Positions 15,201-28,098 of a stretch of DNA of 64,000 nt are shown here, one piece after another. A model generated the notes under the pieces. The model searched no databases and was not told the origin of the DNA. It saw only the letters and a program-made list of their open reading frames with translations. The stretch is from Apostichopus japonicus. Its lineage: Eukaryota > Echinodermata > Holothuroidea > Aspidochirotida > Stichopodidae. The position numbers and the translations under genes are program-made. Position 1 is the first letter of the stretch. Every line of letters starts with the position of its first letter. The stretch is taken from contig NC_092582.1 of the NCBI RefSeq assembly GCF_037975245.1, forward strand, positions 12,130,001 to 12,194,000, read 5' to 3'.

Positions 15201-17340
15201 CATCAGCTCGTACAGTGCGCCACGCCATCGCGCCACTGTATGGACTGAGATATTAGGTCGATTAACTAATACTTACAGCTCCCCATGTAGGCACTCGCTG
15301 TAAAAGATCGGCAAAAGACGTCATCACCGGGGACTCGAACCACCGATGCAAAAGAGAGCCTCGCTCATCAGCTCGTACAGTGCGCCACGCCATCGCGCCA
15401 CTGTATGGACTGAGATATTAGGTCGATTAACTAATACTTACAGCTCCCCATGTAGGCACTCGCTGTAAAAGATCGGCAAAAGACGTCATCACCGGGGACT
15501 CGAACCACCGATGCAAAAGAGAGCCTCGCTCATCAGCTCGTACAGTGCGCCAAGCCATCGCGCCACTGTATGGACTGAGATATTAGGTCGATTAACTAAT
15601 ACTTACAGCTCCCCATGTAGGCACTCGCTGTAAAAGATCGGCAAAAGACGTCATCACCGGGGACTCGAACCACCGATGCAAAAGAGAGCCTCGCTCATCA
15701 GCTCGTACAGTGCGCCAAGCCATCGCGCCACTGTATGGACTGAGATATTAGGTCGATTAACTAATACTTACAGCTCCCCATGTAGGCACTCGCTGTAAAA
15801 GATCGGCAAAAGACGTCATCACCGGGGACTCGAACCACCGATGCAAAAGAGAGCCTCGCTCATCAGCTCGTACAGTGCGCCAAGCCATCGCGCCACTGTA
15901 TGGACTGAGATATTAGGTCGATTAACTAATACTTACAGCTCCCCATGTAGGCACTCGCTGTAAAAGATCGGCAAAAGACGTCATCACCGGGGACTCGAAC
16001 CACCGATGCAAAAGAGAGCCTCGCTCATCAGCTCGTACAGTGCGCCAAGCCATCGCGCCACTGTATGGACTGAGATGTTAGGTCGATTAACTAATACTTA
16101 CAGCTCCCCATGTAGGCACTCGCTGTAAAAGATCGGCAAAAGACGTCATCACCGGGGACTCGAACCACCGATGCAAAAGAGAGCCTCGCTCGTCAGCTCG
16201 TACAGTGAGCCACGCCATCGCGCCACTGTATGGACTGAGATATTAGGTCGATTAACTAATACTTACAGCTCCCCATGTAGGCACTCGCTGTAAAAGATCG
16301 GCAAAAGACGTCATCACCGGGGACTCGAACCACCGATGCAAAAGACAGCCTCGCTCGTCAGCTCGTACAGTGCGCCACGCCATCGCGCCACTGTATGGAC
16401 TGAGATATTAGGTCGATTAACTAATACTTACAGCTCCCCATGTAGGCACTCGCTGTAAAAGATCGGCAAAAGACGTCATCACCGGGGACTCGAACCACCG
16501 ATGCAAAAGAGAGCCTCGCTCGTCAGCTCGTACAGTGCGCCACGCCATCGCGCCACTGTATGGACTGAGATATTAGGTCGATTAACTAATACTTACAGCT
16601 CCCCATGTAGGCACTCGCTGTAAAAGATCGCCAAAAGACGTCATCACCGGGGACTCGAACCACCGATGCAAAAGAGAGCCTCGCTCATCAGCTCGTACAG
16701 TGCGCCACGCCATCGCGCCACTGTATGGACTGAGATATTAGGTCGATTAACTAATACTTACAGCTCCCCATGTAGGCACTCGCTGTAAAAGATCGGCAAA
16801 AGACGTCATCACCGGGGACTCGAACCACCGATGCAAAAGAGAGCCTCGCTCATCAGCTCGTACAGTGCGCCACGCCATCGCGCCACTGTATGGACTGAGA
16901 TATTAGGTCGATTAACTAATACTTACAGCTCCCCATGTAGGCACTCGCTGTAAAAGATCGGCAAAAGACGTCATCACCGGGGACTCGAACCACCGATGCA
17001 AAAGAGAGCCTCGCTCATCAGCTCGTACAGTGCGCCAAGCCATCGCGCCACTGTATGGACTGAGATATTAGGTCGATTAACTAATACTTACAGCTCCCCA
17101 TGTAGGCACTCGCTGTAAAAGATCGGCAAAAGACGTCATCACCGGGGACTCGAACCACCGATGCAAAAGAGAGCCTCGCTCATCAGCTCGTACAGTGCGC
17201 CAAGCCATCGCGCCACTGTATGGACTGAGATATTAGGTCGATTAACTAATACTTACAGCTCCCCATGTAGGCACTCGCTGTAAAAGATCGGCAAAAGACG
17301 TCATCACCGGGGACTCGAACCACCGATGCAAAAGAGAGCC

Positions 17341-20300
17341 TCGCTCGTCAGCTCGTACAGTGCGCCACGCCATCGCGCCACTGTATGGACTGAGATATTA
17401 GGTGGATTAACTAATACTTACAGCTCCCCATGTAGGCACTCGCTGTAAAAGATCGGCAAAAGACGTCATCACCGGGGACTCGAACCACCGATGCAAAAGA
17501 GAGCCTCGCTCGTCAGCTCGCCACGCCATCGCGCCACTGTATGGACTGAGATATTAGGTCGATTAACTAATACTTACAGCTCCCCATGTAGGCACTCGCT
17601 GTAAAAGATCGCCAAAAGACGTCATCACCGGGGACTCGAACCACCGATGCAAAAGAGAGCCTCGCTCGTCAGCTCGTACAGTGCGCCACGCCATCGCGCC
17701 ACTGTATGGACTGAGATATTAGGTCGATTAACTAATACTTACAGCTCCCCATGTAGGCACTCGCTGCAAAAGATCGCCAAAAGACGTCATCACCGGGGAC
17801 TCGAACCACCGATGCAAAAGAGAGCCTCGCTCATCAGCTCGTACAGTGCGCCAAGCCATCGCGCCACTGTATGGACTGAGATATTAGGTCGATTAACTAA
17901 TACTTACAGCTCCCCATGTAGGCACTCGCTGTAAAAGATCGGCAAAAGACGTCATCACCGGGGACTCGAACCACCGATGCAAAAGAGAGCCTCGCTCATC
18001 AGCTCGTACAGTGCGCCAAGCCATCGCGCCACTGTATGGACTGAGATATTAGGTCGATTAACTAATACTTACAGCTCCCCATGTAGGCACTCGCTGTAAA
18101 AGATCGGCAAAAGACGTCATCACCGGGGACTCGAACCACCGATGCAAAAGAGAGCCTCGCTCATCAGCTCGTACAGTGCGCCAAGCCATCGCGCCACTGT
18201 ATGGACTGAGATATTAGGTCGATTAACTAATACTTACAGCTCCCCATGTAGGCACTCGCTGTAAAAGATCGGCAAAAGACGTCATCACCGGGGACTCGAA
18301 CCACCGATGCAAAAGAGAGCCTCGCTCGTCAGCTCGTACAGTGAGCCACGCCATCGCGCCACTGTATGGACTGAGATATTAGGTCGATTAACTAATACTT
18401 ACAGCTCCCCATGTAGGCACTCGCTGTAAAAGATCGGCAAAAGACGTCATCACCGGGGACTCGAACCACCGATGCAAAAGACAGCCTCGCTCGTCAGCTC
18501 GTACAGTGCGCCACGCCATCGCGCCACTGTATGGACTGAGATATTAGGTGGATTAACTAATACTTACAGCTCCCCATGTAGGCACTCGCTGTAAAAGATC
18601 GGCAAAAGACGTCATCACCGGGGACTCGAACCACCGATGCAAAAGAGAGCCTCGCTCGTCAGCTCGCCACGCCATCGCGCCACTGTATGGACTGAGATAT
18701 TAGGTCGATTAACTAATACTTACAGCTCCCCATGTAGGCACTCGCTGTAAAAGATCGCCAAAAGACGTCATCACCGGGGACTCGAACCACCGATGCAAAA
18801 GAGAGCCTCGCTCATCAGCTCGTACAGTGCGCCACGCCATCGCGCCACTGTATGGACTGAGATATTAGGTCGATTAACTAATACTTACAGCTCCCCATGT
18901 AGGCACTCGCTGTAAAAGATCGGCAAAAGACGTCATCACCGGGGACTCGAACCACCGATGCAAAAGAGAGCCTCGCTCATCAGCTCGTACAGTGCGCCAC
19001 GCCATCGCGCCACTGTATGGACTGAGATATTAGGTCGATTAACTAATACTTACAGCTCCCCATGTAGGCACTCGCTGTAAAAGATCGGCAAAAGACGTCA
19101 TCACCGGGGACTCGAACCACCGATGCAAAAGAGAGCCTCGCTCATCAGCTCGTACAGTGCGCCAAGCCATCGCGCCACTGTATGGACTGAGATATTAGGT
19201 CGATTAACTAATACTTACAGCTCCCCATGTAGGCACTCGCTGTAAAAGATCGGCAAAAGACGTCATCACCGGGGACTCGAACCACCGATGCAAAAGAGAG
19301 CCTCGCTCATCAGCTCGTACAGTGCGCCAAGCCATCGCGCCACTGTATGGACTGAGATATTAGGTCGATTAACTAATACTTACAGCTCCCCATGTAGGCA
19401 CTCGCTGTAAAAGATCGGCAAAAGACGTCATCACCGGGGACTCGAACCACCGATGCAAAAGAGAGCCTCGCTCATCAGCTCGTACAGTGCGCCAAGCCAT
19501 CGCGCCACTGTATGGACTGAGATATTAGGTCGATTAACTAATACTTACAGCTCCCCATGTAGGCACTCGCTGTAAAAGATCGGCAAAAGACGTCATCACC
19601 GGGGACTCGAACCACCGATGCAAAAGAGAGCCTCGCTCGTCAGCTCGTACAGTGAGCCACGCCATCGCGCCACTGTATGGACTGAGATATTAGGTCGATT
19701 AACTAATACTTACAGCTCCCCATGTAGGCACTCGCTGTAAAAGATCGGCAAAAGACGTCATCACCGGGGACTCGAACCACCGATGCAAAAGACAGCCTCG
19801 CTCGTCAGCTCGTACAGTGCGCCACGCCATCGCGCCACTGTATGGACTGAGATATTAGGTGGATTAACTAATACTTACAGCTCCCCATGTAGGCACTCGC
19901 TGTAAAAGATCGGCAAAAGACGTCATCACCGGGGACTCGAACCACCGATGCAAAAGAGAGCCTCGCTCGTCAGCTCGCCACGCCATCGCGCCACTGTATG
20001 GACTGAGATATTAGGTCGATTAACTAATACTTACAGCTCCCCATGTAGGCACTCGCTGTAAAAGATCGCCAAAAGACGTCATCACCGGGGACTCGAACCA
20101 CCGATGCAAAAGAGAGCCTCGCTCGTCAGCTCGTACAGTGCGCCACGCCATCGCGCCACTGTATGGACTGAGATATTAGGTCGATTAACTAATACTTACA
20201 GCTCCCCATGTAGGCACTCGCTGCAAAAGATCGCCAAAAGACGTCATCACCGGGGACTCGAACCACCGATGCAAAAGAGAGCCTCGCTCATCAGCTCGTA

Positions 20301-21270
20301 CAGTGCGCCAAGCCATCGCGCCACTGTATGGACTGAGATATTAGGTCGATTAACTAATACTTACAGCTCCCCATGTAGGCACTCGCTGTAAAAGATCGGC
20401 AAAAGACGTCATCACCGGGGACTCGAACCACCGATGCAAAAGAGAGCCTCGCTCATCAGCTCGTACAGTGCGCCAAGCCATCGCGCCACTGTATGGACTG
20501 AGATATTAGGTCGATTAACTAATACTTACAGCTCCCCATGTAGGCACTCGCTGTAAAAGATCGGCAAAAGACGTCATCACCGGGGACTCGAACCACCGAT
20601 GCAAAAGAGAGCCTCGCTCATCAGCTCGTACAGTGCGCCAAGCCATCGCGCCACTGTATGGACTGAGATATTAGGTCGATTAACTAATACTTACAGCTCC
20701 CCATGTAGGCACTCGCTGTAAAAGATCGGCAAAAGACGTCATCACCGGGGACTCGAACCACCGATGCAAAAGAGAGCCTCGCTCGTCAGCTCGTACAGTG
20801 AGCCACGCCATCGCGCCACTGTATGGACTGAGATATTAGGTCGATTAACTAATACTTACAGCTCCCCATGTAGGCACTCGCTGTAAAAGATCGGCAAAAG
20901 ACGTCATCACCGGGGACTCGAACCACCGATGCAAAAGACAGCCTCGCTCGTCAGCTCGTACAGTGCGCCACGCCATCGCGCCACTGTATGGACTGAGATA
21001 TTAGGTGGATTAACTAATACTTACAGCTCCCCATGTAGGCACTCGCTGTAAAAGATCGGCAAAAGACGTCATCACCGGGGACTCGAACCACCGATGCAAA
21101 AGAGAGCCTCGCTCGTCAGCTCGCCACGCCATCGCGCCTCTGTATGGACTGAGATATTAGGTCGATTAACTAATACTTACAGCTCCCCATGTAGGCACTC
21201 GCTGTAAGAGATCGCCAAAAGACGTCATCACCGGGGACTCGAACCACCGATGCAAAAGAGAGCCTCGCTC
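17341..21270. repeat. Higher-order repeat of 7-8 satellite monomers
   Basis: A recurring set of variant monomers marks a longer period. Monomers with the 9-bp deletion lie at 17515, 18661, 19972 and 21118, spaced 1146, 1311 and 1146 bp, which equals 7, 8 and 7 monomers less 9 bp. The variant tacagtgagc recurs at 18337, 19648 and 20794 with spacings 1311 and 1146. Variants aagacagcc and ggtggatt keep the same order within each block. Earlier, less regular appearances of tacagtgagc are at 14221 and 16201. This is the signature of recent block amplification by unequal exchange. Confidence 0.85.
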
Positions 21271-22334
21271 GCCAGCTCGTACAGTGCGCCACGCCATCGC
21301 GCCACTGTATGGACTGAGATATTAGGTCGATTAACTAATACTTACAGCTCCCCATGTAGGCACTCGCTGCAAAAGATCGCCAAAAGACGTCATCACCGGG
21401 GACTCGAACCACCGATGCAAAAGAGAGCCTCGCTCGTCAGCTCGTACAGTGCGCCACGCCATCGCGCCACTGTATGGACTGAGATATTAGGTCGATTAAC
21501 TAATACTTACAGCTCCCCATGTAGGCACTCGCTGTAAAAGATCGGCAAAAGACGTCATCACCGGGGACTCGAACCACCGATGCAAAAGAGAGCCTCGCTC
21601 GTCAGCTCGTACAGTGCGCCACGCCATCGCGCCACTGTATGGACTGAGATATTAGGTCGATTAACTAATACTTACAGCTCCCCATGTAGGCACTCGCTGT
21701 AAAAGATCGGCAAAAGACGTCATCACCGCGGACTCGAACCACCGATGCAAAAGAGGGCCTCGCTCGTCAGCTCGTACAGTGCGCCACGCCATCGCGCCAC
21801 TGTATGGACTGAGATATTAGGTCGAATAACTAATACTTACAGCTCCCCATGTAGGCACTCGCTGTAAAAGATCGCCAAAAGACGTCATCACCGCGGACTC
21901 GAACCACCGATGCAAAAGACGGCCTCGCTCGTCAGCTCGTACAGTGCGCCACGCCATCGCGCCACTGTATGGACTGAGATATTAGGTCGATTAACTAATA
22001 CTTACAGCTCCCCATGTAGGCACTCGCTGTAAAAGATCGGCAAAAGACGTCATCACCGCGGACTCGAACCACCGATGCAAAAGAGAGCCTCGCTCATCAG
22101 CTCGTACAGTGCGCCAAGCCATCGCGCCACTGTATGGACTGAGATATTAGGTCGATTAACTAATACTTACAGCTCCCCATGTAGGCACTCGCTGTAAAAG
22201 ATCGGCAAAAGACGTCATCACCGGGGATTCGAACCACCGATGCAAAAGAGTGCCTCGCTCATCAGCTCGTACAGTGCGCCAAGCCATCGCGCCACTGTAT
22301 GGACTGAGATATTAGGTCGATTAATTAATACTTA

Positions 22335-22905
22335 AGGTTATTAAAACTTAATGATATTATAAGCGTTCAGCTTGCAACATTTGCATATAAAGCATGGAAT
22401 GGATTGCTACCCGAGGCTGTTAAAGATTTTATATATAGTAATAGACTAATCCACAACCATCAAACACGCCATTGTAATAACGCCCATGTTTTATCCCAAC
22501 GAAGTAATTTAAGTTCTTTTAACCCTCGTATTCGTGCTATAAAAACGTGGAATAATCTCCAGGATAATGTTAAGAATAAGCCTTCTTACTCTGTATTCAA
22601 AAGGAATCTCCAAACTGTAAATATTTCTCACTATTGATGGATTTATTCTTGTGTGTGTTTGCGATTAAGATCATTATAAAGATTGTTAGGATTGCTTATT
22701 AACATTATTAATTTCAAGTAGAGTCAATTCGATTATTTCATCATTGTAAATGCTACTATTAACTTTTCTTTTTCTATTCTTAAGTTTTTCTTTCCTTTTT
22801 CTTTTTGGGGAGTCTCCTACTTTGTTAAGCCTTACAGGCTTTATAGGAGACTTCCCGTCACACTGTAAATTGTGATGAAACAAATAAATATACAAATACA
22901 AATAC
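22335..22905 (+). pseudogene. CR1/L2-like LINE, severely 5'-truncated 3' end
   Basis: The satellite stops within a monomer and is followed at once by an open frame that matches the C-terminal end of the reverse-transcriptase ORFs at 28545-30960 and 53200-58300 (shared KAWNGLLP and IKTWN-type motifs). It ends in a stop near 22637. The 3' UTR carries the two hairpins shared by this family and a short-repeat tail (aaacaaataaatatacaaat). Only about the last 100 codons remain, so the copy is not active. The sequence after the tail is not satellite, so this is not a simple insertion into the array; the junction may be a rearrangement point. Confidence 0.85.
22811..22875 (+). promoter_or_regulatory. 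LINE 3'-UTR double hairpin, copy 1
   Basis: AGTCTCCTA (22811-22819) pairs perfectly with TAGGAGACT (22844-22852), with an inner AAGCC/GGCTT stem. A second hairpin pairs TCACA (22858) with TGTGA (ending 22875). The structure recurs in four other copies in this window with compensatory changes. By analogy with 3'-end stem-loops recognised by L2-clade reverse transcriptases, it may be the template-recognition element. Confidence 0.75.
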
Positions 22906-22922
22906 AGAAGAAAATATATCAC

Positions 22923-25140
22923 CTAACCAGTCAGAGGGGAAGGCGTGGAGAATGACATCGATATAATTCTGAACATCGGTTACTGTAAGGGGATTATCAG
23001 GATTAGCAAGCTCAATGCACTCATGCACGGCCTTGGCTGGCAGAGAAGTGGGTATAATCTCATACATCAGAACACTTCAGAAACGATACCACCTTTAATG
23101 AAGTGACGATTAAAAAGTGTTTGACTATCATTGTCAACAATCAGGGTATTACTAAAGATAGGTTGATTGAGGATGTCTTCTCTGGTCTCTGGTAGCCAGA
23201 AACGGCCTTGAATTAGCCGATCCCATGCTAACATGAGTTCACAGTAATACGGGCTTAGCTTATGAACAGACTTGCGGTTAGGAGTAATTTGAAAGATACC
23301 ACGCCCAAGGCTCATATCTTCATACATATTCAAAAAATACAACATTAATTTTTGTAATTTAATATTAATGTTATTGCTTAATATTTTACTACAAAATTTA
23401 ATTCTAAGAGCATCTCTTGTTAATTCAATGTCGCTCAAACTGAATCCCCCTCTGTCCATTGGTAAAAGCAAGTTAAGATACTTAATAGAAGGTTTTTTAC
23501 CTCTCCAGATAAAATCGACTACACTCAGACGTAATGTGGTGATAACCCAATCAGGGACTGGTAAAACAGTGGTCAAATATACTAAGCGAGTTACGATGAG
23601 CGAATTTATAATGAGAGATTTACCTTTAAAAGATAATTTTCTACCTTTCCAGGTATTTAGTAATTTACGGCAGGAGGTAACTTTTTTCTCCCAATTTTCT
23701 TTTACGATTGATTTTTTATCGTTACCAGTAGCAACACCTAATACTGTAATGAAATCTTTCCTCACAGGGAAGTCGAAATTGCTGGGATTAACATGGCTGC
23801 ACCCAATGCTAAGTAATTCAATTTTATCAATATTACAACTAGAGCCAGAAGCACGTTCATACAATTTAATGATGTTAAAAATAGAATAAATACTTGTGAT
23901 ACTAGACACGAAAAAGGTAGTGTCGTCCGCATGCTGAAAAATTTTGGCTTCGACTTCACAAAATTTAATACCATGAATATATGGGCAATTAATTATAGCT
24001 TCAAGAAACGGTTCGGCACAGAGAACATAGAGCATGGCTGAGAGTGGGCAGCCCTGCCGAACTCCACTTTTGACAGGGAAGGGATCGGATATATAACCAT
24101 ATTGTGCTTGATTCGGCCCTCGATATTGGTATAAAACAGTTTGATCCATTTTAGGAGCTTAGGGCCAAAACCCAATTTTTCAGCGACTTCGAAGAGGTTG
24201 TTATGGTCAACTCTGTCAAAGGCTTTATATTGGTCTATTTTAAGAATAAAACCTGGTTTATTATATGAATTTACAAACTCAATTACATTTTGCCTAGTAA
24301 GCACGTTTTCAGAAATATCTCTTCCTGGAATACAACAAGTTTGATCTTCTGAAATAATATTCTTACTGATACTTGTGATACGTTTGGCGAGAGCTTTGGC
24401 AATCACTTTGTAATCGACATTTAAGAGGCTTATTGGCCTCCAATTATTTAAACTACGAAGATCTCCTTTCTTGGGTATAAGGGTAAGTATACTTATTTTC
24501 ATGGATTCACAGAGTTCGTTGTCATGGAATGATGTCTCAATGAGTCTAGTAAAAATATCGATAAAATCCCGCCAAAACACTTTGTAAAATTCAGCAGTTA
24601 GTCCATCTAGTCCTGGACTTTCGGTCCATTCGGTTCGGTTCCATTGCTAACAGAGTGGCTTTCAACTCATCTAATGAAATATTTGCTTCACATGCTTCAA
24701 CGTCCATTGGCGAGAGAAATCTTCTGAGTTCACAAAGTATCTGATTCCGCGATTCGTTGTCGGTTTCTCCGGCTTGGTAGAGGTTTGTATAAAACTTTAC
24801 TTGTTCTTCCATAATTTCGTGTTGATCGGTGATGATTAAGCTCTGATCAGTTAGTAGTTGTTTCATTACATTCTTTTTTTGCCTTGATTTTTCAAGATTA
24901 AAGAGAAACTTTGTTGATTTTTCACCCTCCTCGTGCCACTGAATTTTAGACCTGAGGAAGGTTCCTTGTAATTCTCTTACTGAAAGTTGGTTCGACTCAT
25001 CTTCTAGGTTTTTAAAATGGGTACAGTCGTAATCGGAGAAATTTTGAGCTTTGTATTTCTCGTAGTCAATTTGTTTTGTTGTGTAATTGTATTGATTGTA
25101 TAATTGAGGATTAGCTTCAGTTTTTAAAGTTACCATATGC
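22923..25140 (-). pseudogene. L1/Tx1-like LINE ORF2 remnant (linker, RT and C-terminal part)
   Basis: Read on the minus strand from 25136 down. First comes the L1-type region before the RT, with a WHEEGEKSTKFLFNLEK motif. After a frame change near 24590 come the RT palm motifs LTLIPKKGD, NWRPISLLNVDYK and DQYKAFDRVDH. After another frame change near 24060-24150 come RQGCPLSAMLY, HADDTTFF (the YADD-box equivalent) and a long C-terminal region reaching about 23070. A last conserved piece continues to about 22920. The wording of these motifs is that of the L1/Tx1 group rather than CR1. The APE endonuclease and ORF1 are absent, so the copy is 5'-truncated near 25140. At least three frame breaks make it inactive. 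Confidence 0.87.
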
Positions 25141-25719
25141 GATTGAACACCACGAACTTCTCCGAGGGAAAATTATGTGATAATAATCCTGCATGAGAAT
25201 GCATTACATGGGAGGGAAAGTAATCCCTTCGTTCGTGAAATGTCTCAGTAGAATCTCAATCAAACTTCAACCTATGGCCTCGTTTAATTTAACGATTCTA
25301 CTTCCCCATTACACTTCACTACGGAACTACTTGAGATTTCAAAGCAGTGTTCAAGCGCATGCGAACAGAAAGATTACAAACGAACACAAATTCAAAGTTT
25401 GTATCTATTTTAATTTGCTTGCTGAGCAACAGAAACATTTCTTTTCTTTTTAAGCAAGAACTGAGGTAATTTATTACCACTTGGTACAAAGGATAACATA
25501 ACATTCTTACTTTCCATACTTTGGAAATCAAAAAAAAAAAATTCTCATTCATGTGAATAAAATCTATCATGATAGCATCCTCTTTGAGGAATATTCAAAA
25601 CATTGTTACATCACTTCTGCATCTTGAAGTATGTATATCAACTCATACCTATACATAACCCATCTGTAAAATTATACCACACTTTTTATGTAATGCATAT
25701 AGTAAAACTATTTTTACAC
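25141..25719. other. Non-coding stretch between two retroelements
   Basis: No protein motif, RNA gene or clear repeat is recognised. It lies between the 5' truncation of the L1/Tx1-like remnant and the end of the tyrosine-recombinase frame, so part of it is probably the 3' non-coding region of the DIRS-type element. No inverted terminal repeat of a DIRS element could be picked out by eye. Confidence 0.4.
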
Positions 25720-26791
25720 TTATGCATCCAAAACTGCCATTGCAAAAGTTTTGTTACTGACAATAGTTTTTTTGTAATAATGAGCAAAGGTTCTTTCCGA
25801 GGCCCACCCTACTGTACGTAAAATATATTCTACAGGCAGATTTCTTGAATCTGCAGCGGAGGTAGAGGCTGCCCTGGTAATATGGGCCGCATATTGAACT
25901 ATATCAACCCCAGCCTCCTCCGAAACAAGTTTAATCCATCGTGATAAAGTATTTCTCGTTACTGGTTTATGTGGTGGAACATAACTAATGAAAAGTTGCG
26001 ATTCCGCTCCTCTTAACGAAGATGTGACGTTAATATAATGCTGAAGTACATGATAAACATCAAGATTCATGTCAGCCTGGTATGATGCCAACACAACTCT
26101 TAATGGACTGGAACCAGAAATAAACAGCTTCCTTCCCATCCAAATAAAGATTATTGACATCTAATAATTGCAGAGTTTGTAGTCTCTGAGCAGATAACAA
26201 AGCAATAAGAATTACTAACTTATGGGTTAATTGCTTTAAAGTCAATGATGATGTAGGATGAAGAGACCGGAGATAGTTCAACACAATAGACACGTCCCAA
26301 ATTGTCGTGTATCTGGGGATGGGGTTCTCAATTCGAAAATTCCTTTGAGAAAACGGCTGATGAGAGGATGTGAGCCAATAGTATTTCTTTGTTCATGATC
26401 CAATAATGCAGAAAGTGATGACCGTGCAGTGTTAATGGTACTATAACTAAGGCCAGCATTGTAAGTCAAGCACCTGATTTACAGAGGGATGAAGTGAATG
26501 AATTTGTTTCCTTGAACAGAACTTAAACCACCTATCTTGATAAGTGCTGTACTGTTTTTGAGTGGATACCCTCCAGGATGCCATGAGGATTCTGGAAGTT
26601 TCTTCTGGAATGTCAAGGTTTCGGAAGCGTTGCCAGACACCAGGCATGCAACCAACTGAAGGTTGTGATGAAGGGGGTGTAGTTTGCTTTTGTCTTCGGA
26701 TAGAAGTAAGACTTCTTTCCCCAGCGGTAAATACCTTGGAATAGCTATGGTCATGTGTAACAGTTTTGTGTACCAGTTCTGAGTTGGCCAT
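25720..26791 (-). pseudogene. DIRS-type tyrosine recombinase (broken)
   Basis: Read downward on the minus strand. The N-terminal SAM-like part contains SWRVSTQKQYSTYQDRWFKF. A helical region follows (SYSTINTARSSLSALL). The catalytic domain has the first arginine in ALLSAQRLQTLQLLD, the HxxR box in AAHITRAAS, and the nucleophile tyrosine in TFAHYYKK after a GWASE segment. This R-HxxR-Y layout defines tyrosine recombinases, which DIRS elements use for integration in place of a DDE integrase. The frame changes near 26450-26480, 26280 and 26080-26150, so it is inactive. It lies downstream of the RT/RNase H in the normal DIRS order. Confidence 0.88.
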
Positions 26792-28070
26792 AAAGGTACC
26801 ACAATTACTCTTCTTGCCTGGTCCCTTTGTATTTTTTGCAGTACTCTGGCAATTAGGCTAAAGGGGGGAAAAGCATAAAAGATGTACTTATGCCAATTAA
26901 AAGAGAATGCATCAATGAATAAGGCATCTGGGTCTGGTCGCCATGAAACAAAGGGAGCGAGTTGTTTATTTGTACGAGATGCAAATAAATCAATATCAAA
27001 GTTCCCCCCACAGGGAAGAAATTGCATGAAATATTTCTGGATTTAGCATCCATTCTGTGTTACTCTGAAATGTACGGGACAGCATGTCAGCATGGACATT
27101 AAGCTTGCCCGGCAAGTAACAACAAGACAACCACACTTTGTTTGATGCAGACCATTCCCACATAGCTTTTGCTATTTTGTTACATTGTGACGAATGAGTA
27201 CCTCCCATAGCCTTAATGTATGCAACAGCTGTCGAGCTGTCAGATAAAATTCTTATATGCGTATGATCACCCTTTAAGCAAAACGTTTTAGAGGGAAATA
27301 GATAGCAAGGAGTTCAAGCACATTTATGTGATATGTTTTCTCAACGGTATTCCACTTTCCTTGTGACCGTATAGAGAGGGTCGGGCAAAAAGGACCCCAT
27401 CCTACCAGAGAAGCATCAGTTTCTAGTACAATATCTGGGTTAGGCTCTGAGATATGCATGTATGCAAGCGGAAGGGACTCTAACCACCATTTCAGCTCTG
27501 TATAGTCCCCCTCAGCCAATTCTATTTCTGTATCAAAATTTCCCTTGTATTTTTTTCAACAGAGAAATCTTAAGTTTTTCCATATCCCTGTAATGAAGGG
27601 GTCCATATTTAACTCCTGGGAAAAGAGAGACAAGGATACCAATGATATGTGCCAAGTCCCTGGTAGTCTTTTTGTGTTTGCCCTTAATTTTTTGTATCTC
27701 ATTTAAGGCAGATTCTATCCTTTTGGGTTTTGGCCGAACAGTCATATGTTGGGAATCAAGCACAAATCCAAGGAAAGATAGCTTAGTACTTGGTTCTAGT
27801 ACTGATTTTTCGGGATGAATGATGAAGCATAATTTCTGGAAAAAAATTGTACAGCTGTATGCACTGCAGAGACACATGCACTTTTGGTATTAGCCTGGAT
27901 ATAAATATCATCAATGTAGCTCAGGCAAGAAATACCCAATTTCCTGAGCTCAGCCAGAACAGGTTTGAGTAGTTTAGTAAAAATGCGAGGTGCTGAGGCC
28001 AATCCATTTGGTAGGCAATATACTGATAAAGTTTGTCTTTGAACGCAAAGTCTCAAACATTTTCGACTTG
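26792..28070 (-). pseudogene. DIRS-type reverse transcriptase and RNase H (broken)
   Basis: The minus strand encodes an RT with NGLASAPRIFTKLLKPVLAE and the catalytic SYIDDIYI box, followed by FLGFVLDSQ. RNase H follows, with the LETDAS motif, an E in HINVLELLAI, and a downstream PGKLNVHADMLSR segment. A connector with FDIDLFASRTNKQ and a YAFPPF motif leads to the recombinase. These motifs are typical of the DIRS order of YR retrotransposons. Frame changes occur near 27820, 27530, 27240 and 27010, and the N-terminal (gag-like) part is missing beyond 28070. A duplicated RT piece lies just upstream at 28099-28217. Confidence 0.88.
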
Positions 28071-28098
28071 AAGAACTAATAGGTACTGAATAATAGGC

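Larger units (their letters stand above)
1..22334. repeat. 165-bp tandem satellite array, about 135.6 monomers
   Basis: Monomers start at 1, 166, 331 and so on every 165 bp up to 17491. Four later monomers are 156 bp because they lack nine bases (tacagtgcg). Counting these, 135 full monomers and a 95-bp partial one fit exactly before the junction near 22334. Copies differ at a few recurrent positions (ccacgcc/caacgcc/ccaagcc; catcagctcg/cgtcagctcg; ggtcgatt/ggtggatt/ggtccact; gatcggc/gatcgcc), so identity is high throughout. There is no unique spacer between units. The monomer length is close to a nucleosome repeat, as in many centromeric or pericentromeric satellites, but location cannot be read from sequence. 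The array is open at the left edge, so its real length is unknown. Short open frames in it arise only where a stop codon has mutated. Confidence 0.98.

Noticed and set aside
10726-21537. 95-codon open frames in the satellite (10726, 17647, 20104, 21250)
   Set aside because: They exist only where taa in cgctgtaaaag has become caa in single monomers, and they start at the monomer ATG. They are read-through of the repeat, not genes.
1-22334. CRISPR-like regular repeat
   Set aside because: The whole 165-bp unit repeats with no variable spacers, and the DNA is eukaryotic.
23368-23889. 173-codon plus-strand frame
   Set aside because: It is the antisense of the L1/Tx1-like RT C-terminal region.
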